From: JASHPR01 sp963833885
Lineage (GTDB): Bacteria > Actinomycetota > Actinomycetes > Streptosporangiales > Streptosporangiaceae
DNA length: 64,000 nucleotides
Assembly (NCBI GenBank): GCA_963833885.1
Contig: CAWHZU010000019.1
Span: 1 to 64,000 of the forward strand
Direction of reading: 5' to 3'
The notes under the pieces are model-generated. The model ran no database searches, was not told the origin of the DNA, and worked only from the letters and a program-made list of their open reading frames with translations. The position numbers and the translations under genes are program-made. The stretch's first letter is position 1; each line of letters opens with the position of its first letter. Shown here piece by piece: positions 52,614 to 62,692 of this stretch.

Positions 52614-52958
52614 TCAGGGCCGGCTGTCGTGCGGCTGGCGCGCTTGCCGGCTGGTGACGATCCTGCGTTTGCGCAAAGACTCGAGCCATTCCTGCCCGCT
52701 CAGCAGCCGCGTGGTCTTGCCCGACCTGACCTCGCCCGCTGCGGCAACTGCCATCGCGACGCTGGCAGCGGTCATATCGTCAGGTGCTTCATACACGACC
52801 ATCACGTCATAGTCGCCAAACGGAAAGCCCGCCACCACGATCGTGGCTCCCAGGTCCTCCAGGGCAGGCCGGATCGTTTCCACCGGGTCCTGCGGCTCCT
52901 TGAGCTGCTCCGCCATCGACTTGGCGGTGTAGGAGGCCTGGTACATGAAGAGCGGCAT
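52614..52958 (-). CDS. GYD domain protein
   Basis: A 114-residue protein with the GYD domain: MPLFMYQASYTAKSMAEQLKEPQDPVETIRPALEDLGATIVVAGFPFGDYDVMVVYEAPDDMTAASVAMAVAAAG. The 'FGDYDVMVVYEAPD' stretch is diagnostic. These are dimeric alpha/beta-barrel-like proteins of unknown function that may bind small ligands. ATG 52958 is chosen because the preceding frame is Arg-rich non-coding sequence and the family begins at this Met. The tail is basic (LESLRKRRIVTSRQARQPHDSRP). Confidence 0.85.
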   Translation of the reverse strand: MPLFMYQASYTAKSMAEQLKEPQDPVETIRPALEDLGATIVVAGFPFGDYDVMVVYEAPDDMTAASVAMAVAAAGEVRSGKTTRLLSGQEWLESLRKRRIVTSRQARQPHDSRP

Positions 52959-53032
52959 AGTGGTTAAGATCGTAGACCCGGCCCAGCCGGGCACACCAGC
53001 CTCCGCCTCGCAGACCGGTGTGCGTGCGCGGC

Positions 53033-53374
53033 TCAGGCCGCGATGTCGCCTGGCTCGAGCAGGGGACGCCAGGCTTCGCAAACCCACGGGGGCAGCAGCA
53101 TCTCGTCCCACAGCCGCACCAGTTCGGGCCCGTTGACGAACCCGCAGATGTCGTCCAGCGTCCCCTTCACGAGCACGATCTCGTAGAAGTCCCGCCGCCG
53201 ACGCCGGTCCGACAGATCCCACCGAACGCTGCGCAGGTTGGGACCCTGCCAGAACAGCCGGGCTGGCATGCACACGACGCCCTCGAGCATGCCGCGCAGC
53301 TCAACCAGGGAACCGGGCACTGCCACGTGCCGGCGCCCTGCGCTCCCCCACCCCGGGTCGTCGGCAGTAATCAC
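53033..53374 (-). CDS. Hypothetical protein, unrecognised
   Basis: A 113-residue reading frame with good protein-like composition from residue 20 on: VPGSLVELRGMLEGVVCMPARLFWQGPNLRSVRWDLSDRRRRRDFYEIVLVKGTLDDICGFVNGPELVRLWDEMLLPPWVCEAWRPLL. Codon use and hydrophobic spacing look real, but I recognise no domain. It is cytoplasmic with no membrane segment. A start near residue 26 (about 53299) is possible. It lies downstream of the omega-aminotransferase-direction strand but with its own gap of 28 bp, so it could be the last or first gene of a small minus-strand unit. Confidence 0.55.
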   Translation of the reverse strand: MITADDPGWGSAGRRHVAVPGSLVELRGMLEGVVCMPARLFWQGPNLRSVRWDLSDRRRRRDFYEIVLVKGTLDDICGFVNGPELVRLWDEMLLPPWVCEAWRPLLEPGDIAA

Positions 53375-53402
53375 ACTTGTGCTATTCCCCGCGGCGGCGC
53401 AC

Positions 53403-54751
53403 CTATCCCTCGTAGTAGCGGTCTGCCACGGCGAGCGCCTCGTCCAGGATGCCCAGGCCTTCCTTGGCCTCGGCGTCCGACACCGTGCACGGCGGCACCA
53501 CGTGCAGTCGGTTGTAGTTGATGAACGGCACCAGCCCGCCGGACTTGCAGGCGGCCATCAGCTCGCCCGTCGCCTCGGACGCGCCGCCGTACGGTGCCAG
53601 CATGGCCCGGGTGTCCCGGTTGGACACCAGGTCGAGGGCCCAGAACACGCCGAGCCCGCGGACCTCGCCGATCACCGGGTGCCGCGTGGCCAGCTCGCGC
53701 AGACCCGGGCCGAGCACCTCGGCGCCGACCCTGGCGGCGTTCTCGACAATGCCCTCGTCCTTCATCGCGTCGATCGAGGCTACGATCGACGCGCAGGCCA
53801 GCGGGTGGCCCGAGTACGTGAGGCCGCCGGGGAACACCCGGTCGTCGAAGGTCGCGGCGATCTCGTCGGAGATGATCACGCCGCCGACCGGCACGTAGCC
53901 GGAGTTGGAACCCTTCGCGAACGTGATCAGGTCCGGGACCACACCGTGGGGCTCGAACGCGAACCAGGTCCGGCCCGGCCAAAGCCGCACATGACCTCGT
54001 CCGCGATGTACACGATGCCGTACTTGTCGCATAGCGCCCGCACTCCGGCCAGGTAACCGGGCGGCGGGATCAGCACCCCGGCCGTGCCCACGATCGTCTC
54101 GATCAGGATCGCCGCGATCGTCGCCGCGCCCTCGAACGTGATCACCTGCTCGAGGTGTTCCAGGGCGCGCTGGCACTCCTCCTGCTCGGTGGTGGCCCAG
54201 AACGCGGAGCGGTACAGGTACGGCCCGAAGAAGTGCACGTGCCCGGTGGCGAACTCGTTCGGCCAGCGCCGCGGATCTCCGGTGGACGTGATCGCCGCGC
54301 CGGTGTTGCCGTGGTAGGAGCGGTAGAAGCTCAGCACCTTGTTGCGGCCGGTGTGCAGCCTGGCCATCCGGATCGCGTTCTCGTTCGCATCGGCACCGCC
54401 GTTGGTGAAGAACACCTTCTCCATGCCGTCCGGCGCGAGCGCGGCGATCCTGGTCGCCGCCTCTCCCCTGGCCTCGTTCGCGTGCTGCGGCGCGATCGTG
54501 GTCAGCTTCGCCGCCTGCTCCGCGATCGCGGCGGTCACCCGCGGATGCTGGTGTCCGATGTTGACGTTCACGAGCTGGCTGGAGAAGTCCAGGTAGCGCT
54601 TGCCGTCGTAGTCCCAGAAGCACGAGCCCTCGGCCCGCGCGATCGCCAGCGGCGCCAGCGCCCGCTGCGCCGACCACGAGTGGAAGACGTGCGCGCGGTC
54701 CATCGCCAGGACCTCAGCACCGCGCTCGGGGCCGTAACCTGCTTCTGTCAT
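53403..54751 (-). pseudogene. Class III omega-aminotransferase, one frameshift
   Basis: The first frame gives MTEAGYGPERGAEVLAMDRAHVFHSWSAQ and the class III motifs FFTNGGADANENAIRMARLHTGR, FYRSYHGNTGAA, ILIETIVGTAG and YIADEVMCGFGRAG (PLP Asp). Then, near 53975 in GGCCGGGCCGG, one base is missing and the rest continues in another frame: TWFAFEPHGVVPDLITFAKGSNSGYVPVGG with Schiff-base Lys. Restoring one base yields 449 residues, the family length. Relatives are beta-alanine- or taurine-pyruvate transaminases. ATG 54751 follows GGGAGG. It is near mmsA and PucR, which fits beta-alanine or GABA use. The lesion may be real or an assembly error. Confidence 0.88.
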
Positions 54752-54852
54752 AACTGCCTCCCGCCAGTGTGGCCGGGTCGCGTCTTGACCGCCCGGCCGG
54801 CCGATGTTACTGAACACACAAAGTCCGTCTCCGGTAGCGCAAAGGAGCACGC

Positions 54853-55698
54853 GTGCCGCTTCTGGCCAGCAGCCACCGCATAACCCTCATCGCCTCGGCC
54901 CTCGTCATTTGCACGGCAGCGGCCGCCCTGCCCGCGCTCACGGCGGCCGCCGATGCGGCCGTGATCCCGCGGTCCGCGCTGCCCGCCGTCCGCTATGTGG
55001 CGCTGGGCGACTCGTATTCCTCCGGAGTGGGGTCCGGCGACTATTACCGCTCCGGTGGATCCTGCGAGCGCAGCCCTGGCGCCTACTCCGCGTTGTGGGC
55101 GGCCGCCAGCCACCCGGCCTCCTACGTATCCGAGGCCTGTTCGGGAGCGACGATCGGCTCGGTGCTCCGCAGCCAGCTCGTTGCGCTGAACAAGGCCACG
55201 ACGCTGGTCTCGATCACGATCGGCGGCAACGACGTCGGCTTCGGCCCGGTGATGTCGACCTGCGTGATCCTGCCTACCCCCTTTTGCGTGCACGTGGTCA
55301 CCGCCGCCGAGGCCGAGATCCGGTCTGTGCTGCCCGGCCAGCTCAACGAGTTGCTGGCCGCGGTCTCGGCCGACGCCCCAAATGCCAGGGTCGTGGTGAT
55401 GGGCTATCCGGAGCCCTACGACCTGTCCAGGTCCGCGTCCTGCATCGGCCTGTCCGCCACCGACCGGAACGACCTCGACCATGCGGCGGCTCAGCTCGAC
55501 GCACAGCTGCAGGCCGCCGCCAGCCGGTACGGTGACGAATTCGCGGACGTCAGGTCCGCGTTCGGTGGTCATCAGATCTGCGACTCCGACAGCTGGATGA
55601 ACTCGGTCGACTGGCTCGACATCGGCGCCTCCTACCATCCCAACCCGGCCGGGCAGGCCGACGCCTACTACCAGGTGTTCAGCGCCGCCGCCCGATGA
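54853..55698 (+). CDS. Secreted SGNH/GDSL-type esterase
   Basis: A 281-residue exported hydrolase. A signal peptide covers the first about 36 residues (ITLIASALVICTAAAALPALTAAADA). Block I is VALGDSYSSGVGSG with nucleophile Ser54, block III is ITIGGNDVGF (124-127 GGND), and block V near the end is ASYHPNPAGQ with the catalytic His. Six cysteines suggest disulfides, as in the Streptomyces scabies esterase/SCO lipase group that uses no catalytic Asp. It should release fatty acids or acetyl groups from lipids or plant material outside the cell. The GTG start follows AAAGGAGCACGC. It sits between the aminotransferase and mmsA, on the opposite strand. Confidence 0.9.
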   Translation: MPLLASSHRITLIASALVICTAAAALPALTAAADAAVIPRSALPAVRYVALGDSYSSGVGSGDYYRSGGSCERSPGAYSALWAAASHPASYVSEACSGATIGSVLRSQLVALNKATTLVSITIGGNDVGFGPVMSTCVILPTPFCVHVVTAAEAEIRSVLPGQLNELLAAVSADAPNARVVVMGYPEPYDLSRSASCIGLSATDRNDLDHAAAQLDAQLQAAASRYGDEFADVRSAFGGHQICDSDSWMNSVDWLDIGASYHPNPAGQADAYYQVFSAAAR

Positions 55699-55744
55699 CC
55701 ATCGGCGGACCCGGCCGGCTGGGGTGCTACGCGTTCCAGGCTCT

Positions 55745-57241
<1,497 letters not shown>

Positions 57242-57386
57242 TACGCGATTCCCCTCGTCATGGTCGACTCCAATAGTCCAGTCTGCGGCCGGACCGGGTC
57301 CGGGCGCCAGTGACACTATGTAAGCATGGAGGGGGTCAGGGCTTACTTGATGTCAGTGCGGTGTCCGTGCCGGGAGGTGTTCGCCC

Positions 57387-59081
57387 ATGCTGCCGACCGT
57401 GGCCGAGGTACTCGCCCTCGATCCGCTGCGCCGCGGCGCGCCCCGGGTGGTGGCCGCCGCCGACGGCCTCGACGCACCGGTGCGCTGGGTGCACGTGATC
57501 GAGCTGGCCGAGGCCGCGCACCTGCTGCGCGGCGGTGAGCTGGTGCTGGCCACCGGCATCGCACTGCCGGACGACCCGTCCGGGCTGACCCGCTACGTCG
57601 CCGACCTGGCGTCGGTCGGGGTCAGCGCGCTGGCCGTCGAGCTCGGCTCCAGGTACGCCCGCAGCCTCCCGGCTGCGCTGGTTTCGGCGGCGTCGCGGCA
57701 CCGGCTGCCGCTGATCGTGCTCGAGCGGGAGACGCAGTTCATCGAGGTCACCGAAGCGGTGCACGCGCTGATCATCGACGCCCAGCTCGAGGAGCTGCGC
57801 GCCTCGGAGCGGCTGCACCAGGTGTTCACCGACCTGGCGGTGTCCGGTGCGCCAGCGGGCGAGGTGGTGCGGCAGGCCGCGGTGCTGTCCGGGCGGCCGG
57901 TGATCCTGGAGAACCTGGCGCACCAGGTGGTCGCGTGCGAGGCCACCGGGCAGGACACCGCCCGGCTGCTCGCCGGGTTCGCGGCGCGGTCCCGCGCGGT
58001 CGCGCCGCCGGGCCGGACCGGCTACGACCCGGCGTCCGGCTGGCTGGTGACCATCGTGGGCGCGCGCGGCGAGGACTGGGGACGGCTGATCATGGCGCGC
58101 GGCAGCGCGCCCGAGCCGCGTGACGTGGCGCTGGTCGAGCGCGCGGCCACGACCCTGGCGCTCGGGCGGCTGCTCGACCACCAGCGGGAGAGCCTGGAAC
58201 GGCAGGCGCACCGGACGATCCTCGGCGCGTTCCTCGGCCACGGCTACGCCGACCCCGCCGACGCCGAGGCACGGGCCCGGGCGCTCGGCGTGCCGGTGGC
58301 CGGGAGGCGGCTGCTGCCCGTGGTGGTCCGGCTGGTCAGCTCGGGAGCGGGCGGGTCTGGTGCGACGGGCGGGTCTGGCGCGACGGCCCGGTCTGGTGCG
58401 ACGGCCCGGTCTGGTGCGATGGGCGGGTCTGGCGGCGGGGCCGGGCTCGAGGCTCAGGCGCGGGCCCTGCAGGTCGCGGACGCGACGGCCGCGGCGTGCC
58501 GGGCCGGGCGGGTGCCCGCCCTGGTCGGCTCGCTCGACGACACCCGCGTCGGTGCGCTGCTGGCGCTGCCGCCGCGCGCGGACCCGGACGCAGTGCTCGG
58601 CCGCCTGGCCGACCGGCTGCGGCGGCGGCTCGGCGACGACGACGTGATCGGGGCCGGCTCGGTGGTGGACTCGGTCCCCGAGGTGCAGCGCTCGTTCCTC
58701 GAGGCGGAGCAGGTGGCGGAGGTGGCCGCGCGCAATGGCGGCGGGCTCGCCTTCTACCGGCTGCCGGACCTGCGGCTGCGCGGCCTGCTGCACCTGCTCC
58801 GCGACGACCCGCGGGTGCAGGCCTTTGCCGAGCGGGAGCTCGGCCCGCTGCTGCGCCGCGACGACGCCGCGGGCAGCCAGATGCTCGCCGCGCTCACCGC
58901 CTACCTGGAGGCCGGGGGCAACAAGGCGGAGGCGGCCAAGCGCGCGCACCTGGCGCGGCCGACCCTGTACGAGCGGCTGCACCGGATCGAGGCGGTGCTC
59001 GGCGTCAGCCTGGACTCCGCGCAGTCGCGCACCTCGCTGCACGTCGCCGTGCTGGCCCAGGCGGCCGCACGGAAACCGTGA
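57387..59081 (+). CDS. PucR family transcriptional regulator
   Basis: A 564-residue PucR regulator. The N-terminal purine-catabolism domain is residues about 3-125 (LPTVAEVLALDPLRRGAPRVVAAADGLDAPVRWVHVIELAEAAHLLRGGELVLATGIAL). A GGDEF-like or GAF-type middle follows, and the C-terminal PucR helix-turn-helix reads LTAYLEAGGNKAEAAKRAHLARPTLYERLHRIEAVLGVSL. A Gly/Ser/Ala/Thr linker near residues 320-352 is built from five exact-length 18-bp repeats. PucR proteins activate amine, GABA or purine catabolic genes. It is divergent from mmsA across 145 bp, so it likely controls mmsA and the aminotransferase. The ATG follows GGGAGGTG. Confidence 0.92.
   Translation: MLPTVAEVLALDPLRRGAPRVVAAADGLDAPVRWVHVIELAEAAHLLRGGELVLATGIALPDDPSGLTRYVADLASVGVSALAVELGSRYARSLPAALVSAASRHRLPLIVLERETQFIEVTEAVHALIIDAQLEELRASERLHQVFTDLAVSGAPAGEVVRQAAVLSGRPVILENLAHQVVACEATGQDTARLLAGFAARSRAVAPPGRTGYDPASGWLVTIVGARGEDWGRLIMARGSAPEPRDVALVERAATTLALGRLLDHQRESLERQAHRTILGAFLGHGYADPADAEARARALGVPVAGRRLLPVVVRLVSSGAGGSGATGGSGATARSGATARSGAMGGSGGGAGLEAQARALQVADATAAACRAGRVPALVGSLDDTRVGALLALPPRADPDAVLGRLADRLRRRLGDDDVIGAGSVVDSVPEVQRSFLEAEQVAEVAARNGGGLAFYRLPDLRLRGLLHLLRDDPRVQAFAERELGPLLRRDDAAGSQMLAALTAYLEAGGNKAEAAKRAHLARPTLYERLHRIEAVLGVSLDSAQSRTSLHVAVLAQAAARKP
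58351..58440 (+). repeat. Five 18-bp in-frame repeats in PucR linker
   Basis: Units begin at 58351, 58369, 58387, 58405 and 58423, with shared core GGTCTGG and GCGA-GG. They encode a flexible GSGATG/RSGATA linker between the middle and C-terminal domains. The phase keeps the reading frame for any copy number. Confidence 0.8.
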
Positions 59082-59261
59082 CCGGACCTGGCTGAACCGA
59101 GTCGAGCTACCGTACGTGTTCAATCAGTAACCGTGCGCGACAACGCTTCGCTGGCTTGCCGGGATAGCCGTTCGTGCTGCTCGTAGCCCGTTTCGTGCCG
59201 CGGATCGACATACCTGTCCAGCCGGCCGTAACGGTCGTTGATCTTACGAAAGGGCAGCACC

Positions 59262-60416
59262 GTGAGACTTCGCGTACCCGCCATACCCGCCATCCCGGCC
59301 GCCGCGCTCGTCGCGTCGCTCGGGCTTGTCCTCGCCGCGTGCGGATCCAGCAGCTCAAACCCGAGCGTTGCCGCGGCGCACGACGCGGCCCCGCCGTTCC
59401 TGAGCCAGCTGCATTCGGTCTCGCAGATCGCCTCTACGGTCCCGGCCAACGGCGACGTGAACCCGTACGGGGTGGCCGTGGTGCCCGCGTCCGCCGGGCG
59501 CCTAGTCGCCGGTGACACCCTGGTGAGCAACTACAACGACAAGGCCAATGTCCAGGGCACCGGCACGACCGTCGTCCAGGTTTCCCCGTCCGGCTCGACC
59601 CGTCTGTTCGCTCAGATCTCCAAGCTCCCGGCGGGCATGGCCTGTCCCGGGGGCATCGGGCTGACCACCGCGCTGGGCATCCTGCCCGGCGGCTGGGTGC
59701 TGGTCGGCAGCCTGCCGACCACCGTGAGCGGCGCCCTGCCCGGCCTCGATCCCGCCGGGTGCCTGATCGTGCTCAACAACCAGGGCGCGCCGGTCACGAC
59801 GATCACGAACTCCCACATCGCCGGCCCGTGGGACCTCGCGGTGACATCGACCGCCACATCGGCCAAGGTATTCGTCTCCAACGCCCTCGGCGGTAACACC
59901 AGCGTCCACAAGGGCGTCCCGGTCGCGGGCAACTGCACGGTGGTGCGGCTCGACCTGGCGCTCAGCGCGACCGCTCCCCCGGCGCTCACCAGTTCGACCG
60001 TCATCGGGAAGGACTACCCGTGGATCGCGAACAATGCCGCGCTCGTCCTCGCACCAACCGGGCTCGCCCTGGGGCGGAACGGCACGCTCTACGTCGCCGA
60101 GACGCAGACCAGCGCGATCTCGGCCATCCCGGCGGCGCTGACCCGGACCACCGCGGTCACGGCACGGGCCAGCACCATCGCCGCCGGCGGTGCGCTGAAC
60201 GCCCCGCTGGGCATGACCCTGGCGCCGAACGGTGACCTCGTCGTGGTCAACGGGAACAATGGCAACGCGGTTGAGGTCAGCCCGGCGGGCAAGCAGGTCG
60301 CCACGAAGACGGTAGTGAAGAACGGCGCCGGGGACCTGTTCGGGCTCGCCACGACCGCTGGCGGCCTGCTGCTGGTGAATGACGGGACCAACGCGCTGGA
60401 TCTGTACCACGGCTGA
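59262..60416 (+). CDS. Beta-propeller (NHL-like) lipoprotein
   Basis: A 384-residue exported lipoprotein. The N-terminus has the lipobox LAAC (LGLVLAACGSS). The mature chain is a string of four- to six-stranded blades with 'NPYGVAVVP', 'PTGLALGRNGTLYVAETQTS' and 'APLGMTLAPNGDLVVVNGNNGNAVEVSPAG', the phrasing of NHL or YVTN propellers. Such proteins can be binding scaffolds or lactonases; no catalytic residues can be named. GTG 59262 is chosen because GAAAGGG lies nine bases upstream and the signal sequence then begins correctly. It is followed 17 bp on by a methyltransferase gene. Confidence 0.85.
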   Translation: MRLRVPAIPAIPAAALVASLGLVLAACGSSSSNPSVAAAHDAAPPFLSQLHSVSQIASTVPANGDVNPYGVAVVPASAGRLVAGDTLVSNYNDKANVQGTGTTVVQVSPSGSTRLFAQISKLPAGMACPGGIGLTTALGILPGGWVLVGSLPTTVSGALPGLDPAGCLIVLNNQGAPVTTITNSHIAGPWDLAVTSTATSAKVFVSNALGGNTSVHKGVPVAGNCTVVRLDLALSATAPPALTSSTVIGKDYPWIANNAALVLAPTGLALGRNGTLYVAETQTSAISAIPAALTRTTAVTARASTIAAGGALNAPLGMTLAPNGDLVVVNGNNGNAVEVSPAGKQVATKTVVKNGAGDLFGLATTAGGLLLVNDGTNALDLYHG

Positions 60417-60433
60417 CCCGGCATGATGGGCCC

Positions 60434-61249
60434 ATGCCAGGAACCGGCGAGACCTACCTGCATGGGCACCACGACAGCGTCCTGCGGTCGCACCGCTGGC
60501 GGACCGCGGAGAACTCCGCGGGCTATCTGCTGCCGCGGCTGCAGGACGCTGACCGGGTGCTCGACGTGGGTTGCGGCCCCGGGACCATCACCGTCGACCT
60601 GGCCGCCAGGGTTCCCCAGGGCGAGGTGGTCGGCATCGACGCGGCCGGCGACGTGCTGGAAGACGCCCGGCAGGAGGCAAGCCGCCAGGGCCGGCCCAAC
60701 GTACGGTTCGACACCGGTGACGTGTATCACCTGGCCTTCAACGACGCCGCGTTCGACGTCGTGCACACCCACCAGGTGCTGCAGCACCTGGGCGACCCGG
60801 TTGCGGCGCTTGCCGAGATGCGCCGCGTGTGCCGCCCGGGCGGCCTGGTCGCGGCGCGGGACAGCGACTACGGCGGGATGCTCTGGTTTCCCGACGACCC
60901 GGGGCTGTCCGAGTGGCGGATTCTGTACCAGCAGGTCGCCCGCGCGGTCGGTGGCGAGCCGGACGCCGGACGCCGCATGCTGTCCTGGGCCCTGGCCGCC
61001 GGGTTCGCCGACGTCGAGCCGTCGGCGAGCGCGTGGTGCTACGCGACCCCGGCGGACCGGTCGTGGTGGGGCAGCCTGTGGGCCGAGCGGCTGACCGAGT
61101 CGCCGTTCGGGGACCGGGCGGTCGAGCACGGCCTGGCCACCCGGCAGGATCTCGAGCGGCTGGCCGATGCCTGGCTGCGCTGGGCTGCGAGCGACGACGG
61201 GTGGTTCCTCATCCCGCACGGCGAGGCCCTGTGCCGGGTGCCCGGCTGA
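60434..61249 (+). CDS. Class I SAM-dependent methyltransferase (UbiE-like)
   Basis: A 271-residue methyltransferase. RVLDVGCGPGTITVDLAARVPQGEVVGIDAAGDVLEDAR gives motif I and the ribose acid; NVRFDTGDVYHLAFNDAAFDVVHTHQVLQHLGDPVAALAEMRRVCRPGGLVAARD covers the remaining SAM site and motif VI. The closest pattern is the UbiE/MenG-like group often found as a stand-alone gene in actinomycetes. The C-terminal helices with WWGSLWAERL form the acceptor lid. The ATG follows the propeller lipoprotein by 17 bp and may be co-transcribed. The acceptor is unknown. Confidence 0.9.
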   Translation: MPGTGETYLHGHHDSVLRSHRWRTAENSAGYLLPRLQDADRVLDVGCGPGTITVDLAARVPQGEVVGIDAAGDVLEDARQEASRQGRPNVRFDTGDVYHLAFNDAAFDVVHTHQVLQHLGDPVAALAEMRRVCRPGGLVAARDSDYGGMLWFPDDPGLSEWRILYQQVARAVGGEPDAGRRMLSWALAAGFADVEPSASAWCYATPADRSWWGSLWAERLTESPFGDRAVEHGLATRQDLERLADAWLRWAASDDGWFLIPHGEALCRVPG

Positions 61250-61263
61250 GGACTTCGGAGGCG

Positions 61264-61572
61264 TCAGCCAGCACTGCGCTGAAGCAGCCACGCTGCCTCA
61301 ACCGCATCCTCGATGGCACCGGCGTCGCCGTTGGCCAGATCGGCGACGACCATCATGTGCTTGGCATACCGGGCCGGGACGCCGAAGGTCTCGGGGAACT
61401 GCCGCAGTACCGAGTCGCGGTAGTCGAAATCGGCGCGTATCACCACGTGGATGTCGTCTAGCTGCCGCGCCACCAGCCTGCCGTGGTACCGCCACTCAGC
61501 CAGCCCTTCCCGGGAGGCACGGCGGACGCCCGGCATGGCCTCCGCGCGGCGGGCCAGATCAGCGATATCCAC
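61264..61572 (-). CDS. YjbR/MmcQ-like protein
   Basis: A 102-residue protein: VDIADLARRAEAMPGVRRASREGLAEWRYHGRLVARQLDDIHVVIRADFDYRDSVLRQFPETFGVPARYAKHMMVVADLANGDAGAIEDAVEAAWLLQ. The pattern of a first helix with MPGV, a strand pair ending VVIRADFD, PETFGV.. and a terminal helix AVEAAWLL is that of short MmcQ/YjbR proteins. I use GTG 61572 because upstream residues are Arg/Pro-rich non-coding. No clear function in the family. It converges with the methyltransferase gene. Confidence 0.75.
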   Translation of the reverse strand: MDIADLARRAEAMPGVRRASREGLAEWRYHGRLVARQLDDIHVVIRADFDYRDSVLRQFPETFGVPARYAKHMMVVADLANGDAGAIEDAVEAAWLLQRSAG

Positions 61573-61646
61573 GAACCCAGTATCGCCACCTTCAGCGGAG
61601 CGCGTTGCGGGCAGTAAACGGCCCGGCGGCCGCGCGCCGCCTAACC

Positions 61647-62129
61647 TCACGCGTTCGGGGTGAGGCGCACCACGGCCAGCTCGCGGTCGGTACGGCTCTG
61701 CATCGTGGCGTACGCCCGATACGTGCCGGTCAGCCTGGGCCACCATTCCGCCCGTTCCCCGGGTCGCAAAATGCGGCCACGCATCGTCACCGGCTCTGCG
61801 GCACCCACTTTGACCTTTACCTGCGGGTTGTCGGCGATGTTGCGGAGCCATCTCGGATTGCTGACCGCGCCGCCATGGCTGGCGACGATCAGCCAGTCGT
61901 CGCCGTCGGCGATGCCGATCACTGGGGTGCTGAATTCCCGTCCGCTGCGCCAGCCCGTCGTGGTCAAGGCGAGCACCGGATGGCCACCCATCCGGGCGAG
62001 CAGGCGGCCACCGGTCGCGCGCATGATCCTGAGCTGTGCCCTGGTCATCCACCGCATGAAGGCACGGTCACGGTCACCGACCTGCCTGCCACGGGTGCCC
62101 GCGGAAGGGAGCGGACCCTGCTGGCTCAT
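61647..62129 (-). CDS. F420-type nitroreductase family (DDN-like) protein
   Basis: A 160-residue split-barrel protein of the deazaflavin-dependent nitroreductase (DDN) family. MRWMTRAQLRIMRATGGRLLARMGGHPVLALTTTGWRSGREFSTPVIGIADGDDWLIVASHGGAVSNPRWLRNIADNPQVKVKV is diagnostic, with the GWRSG and ASHGG...NPxW phrases. Members use coenzyme F420, present in actinomycetes, to reduce quinones or nitro compounds. The ATG overlaps the cupin stop (ATGA), so both genes are translated from one transcript under likely TetR control. Confidence 0.92.
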   Translation of the reverse strand: MSQQGPLPSAGTRGRQVGDRDRAFMRWMTRAQLRIMRATGGRLLARMGGHPVLALTTTGWRSGREFSTPVIGIADGDDWLIVASHGGAVSNPRWLRNIADNPQVKVKVGAAEPVTMRGRILRPGERAEWWPRLTGTYRAYATMQSRTDRELAVVRLTPNA

Positions 62130-62605
62130 CGCTGCTCCCAGGCTGGGCTGCTAAGGAACCAGGTATCGAAGCGCTCCTGCTCGCGAAGCAGGCTGTCGCC
62201 CGGCAGCGTGCCGAGCGCGATGCGTTCCAGCATCCGGAAGTACTCGAACCGGTCGGTCCCCGGGGCGATGACGATCAGCAGGTCGGCGGGATGCCCGGGC
62301 AGAGCGGCGAACGCGTGCGGCACGGCAGGCGGGACAACGAGCAGGTCGCCTTCCCCTGCCTGCACAAGCCGGTCTCCCACCAGTACCTGCGCACGGCCGC
62401 TGAGCAGGTAGAAGAGCTCGGTGCCGAGCCTGTGGCGGTGTGGCTGCGCGCCGGCTACACCGTCGGCGAGGGTGACCCGGACGACGCTGAGCGCGCCGCC
62501 GGTCTCGGTGGCGTCGGCGAGCAGGCCAATGGTGGCGACGTGAGGGCTGCCGAGCACGGGCATGTCGCTGTGATTGACGATGACGGGGTCTGCTGGCATG
62601 GTCAC
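62126..62605 (-). CDS. Cupin domain protein
   Basis: A 159-residue cupin. The first motif reads GVAGAQPHRHRLGTELFYLLSGRAQVLVG with the metal ligands HxH and Glu, and the second motif PPAVPHAFAALPGHPADLLIV has the third histidine. Small cupins are dioxygenases, isomerases or sensors. GTG 62605 is preferred because GGAGG lies six bases upstream; ATG 62599 is next. It is the first gene of a minus-strand pair with the F420-type reductase and is divergent from a TetR gene with repeated operators in between. Confidence 0.85.
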   Translation of the reverse strand: MTMPADPVIVNHSDMPVLGSPHVATIGLLADATETGGALSVVRVTLADGVAGAQPHRHRLGTELFYLLSGRAQVLVGDRLVQAGEGDLLVVPPAVPHAFAALPGHPADLLIVIAPGTDRFEYFRMLERIALGTLPGDSLLREQERFDTWFLSSPAWEQR

Positions 62606-62628
62606 GACGAGCCTCCAGCGGCAGATAT

Positions 62629-62673
62629 CTACGAACGCCGTACATAATTTAACTACGAACACTGTACATAATT
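62629..62673. promoter_or_regulatory. Paired TetR-type operators (24-bp spaced repeats)
   Basis: Two near-identical 21-bp blocks begin at 62629 and 62653. Each contains TACGAAC-N3-GTACATA, an imperfect inverted repeat, followed by ATT. They occupy the 87-bp gap between the cupin operon and the divergent TetR gene. Their 24-bp phasing places both sites on about the same face of the helix, so two repressor dimers could bind side by side and silence both promoters. Confidence 0.6.
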
Positions 62674-62692
62674 AGAAGCGCTCAAGGTAGGG

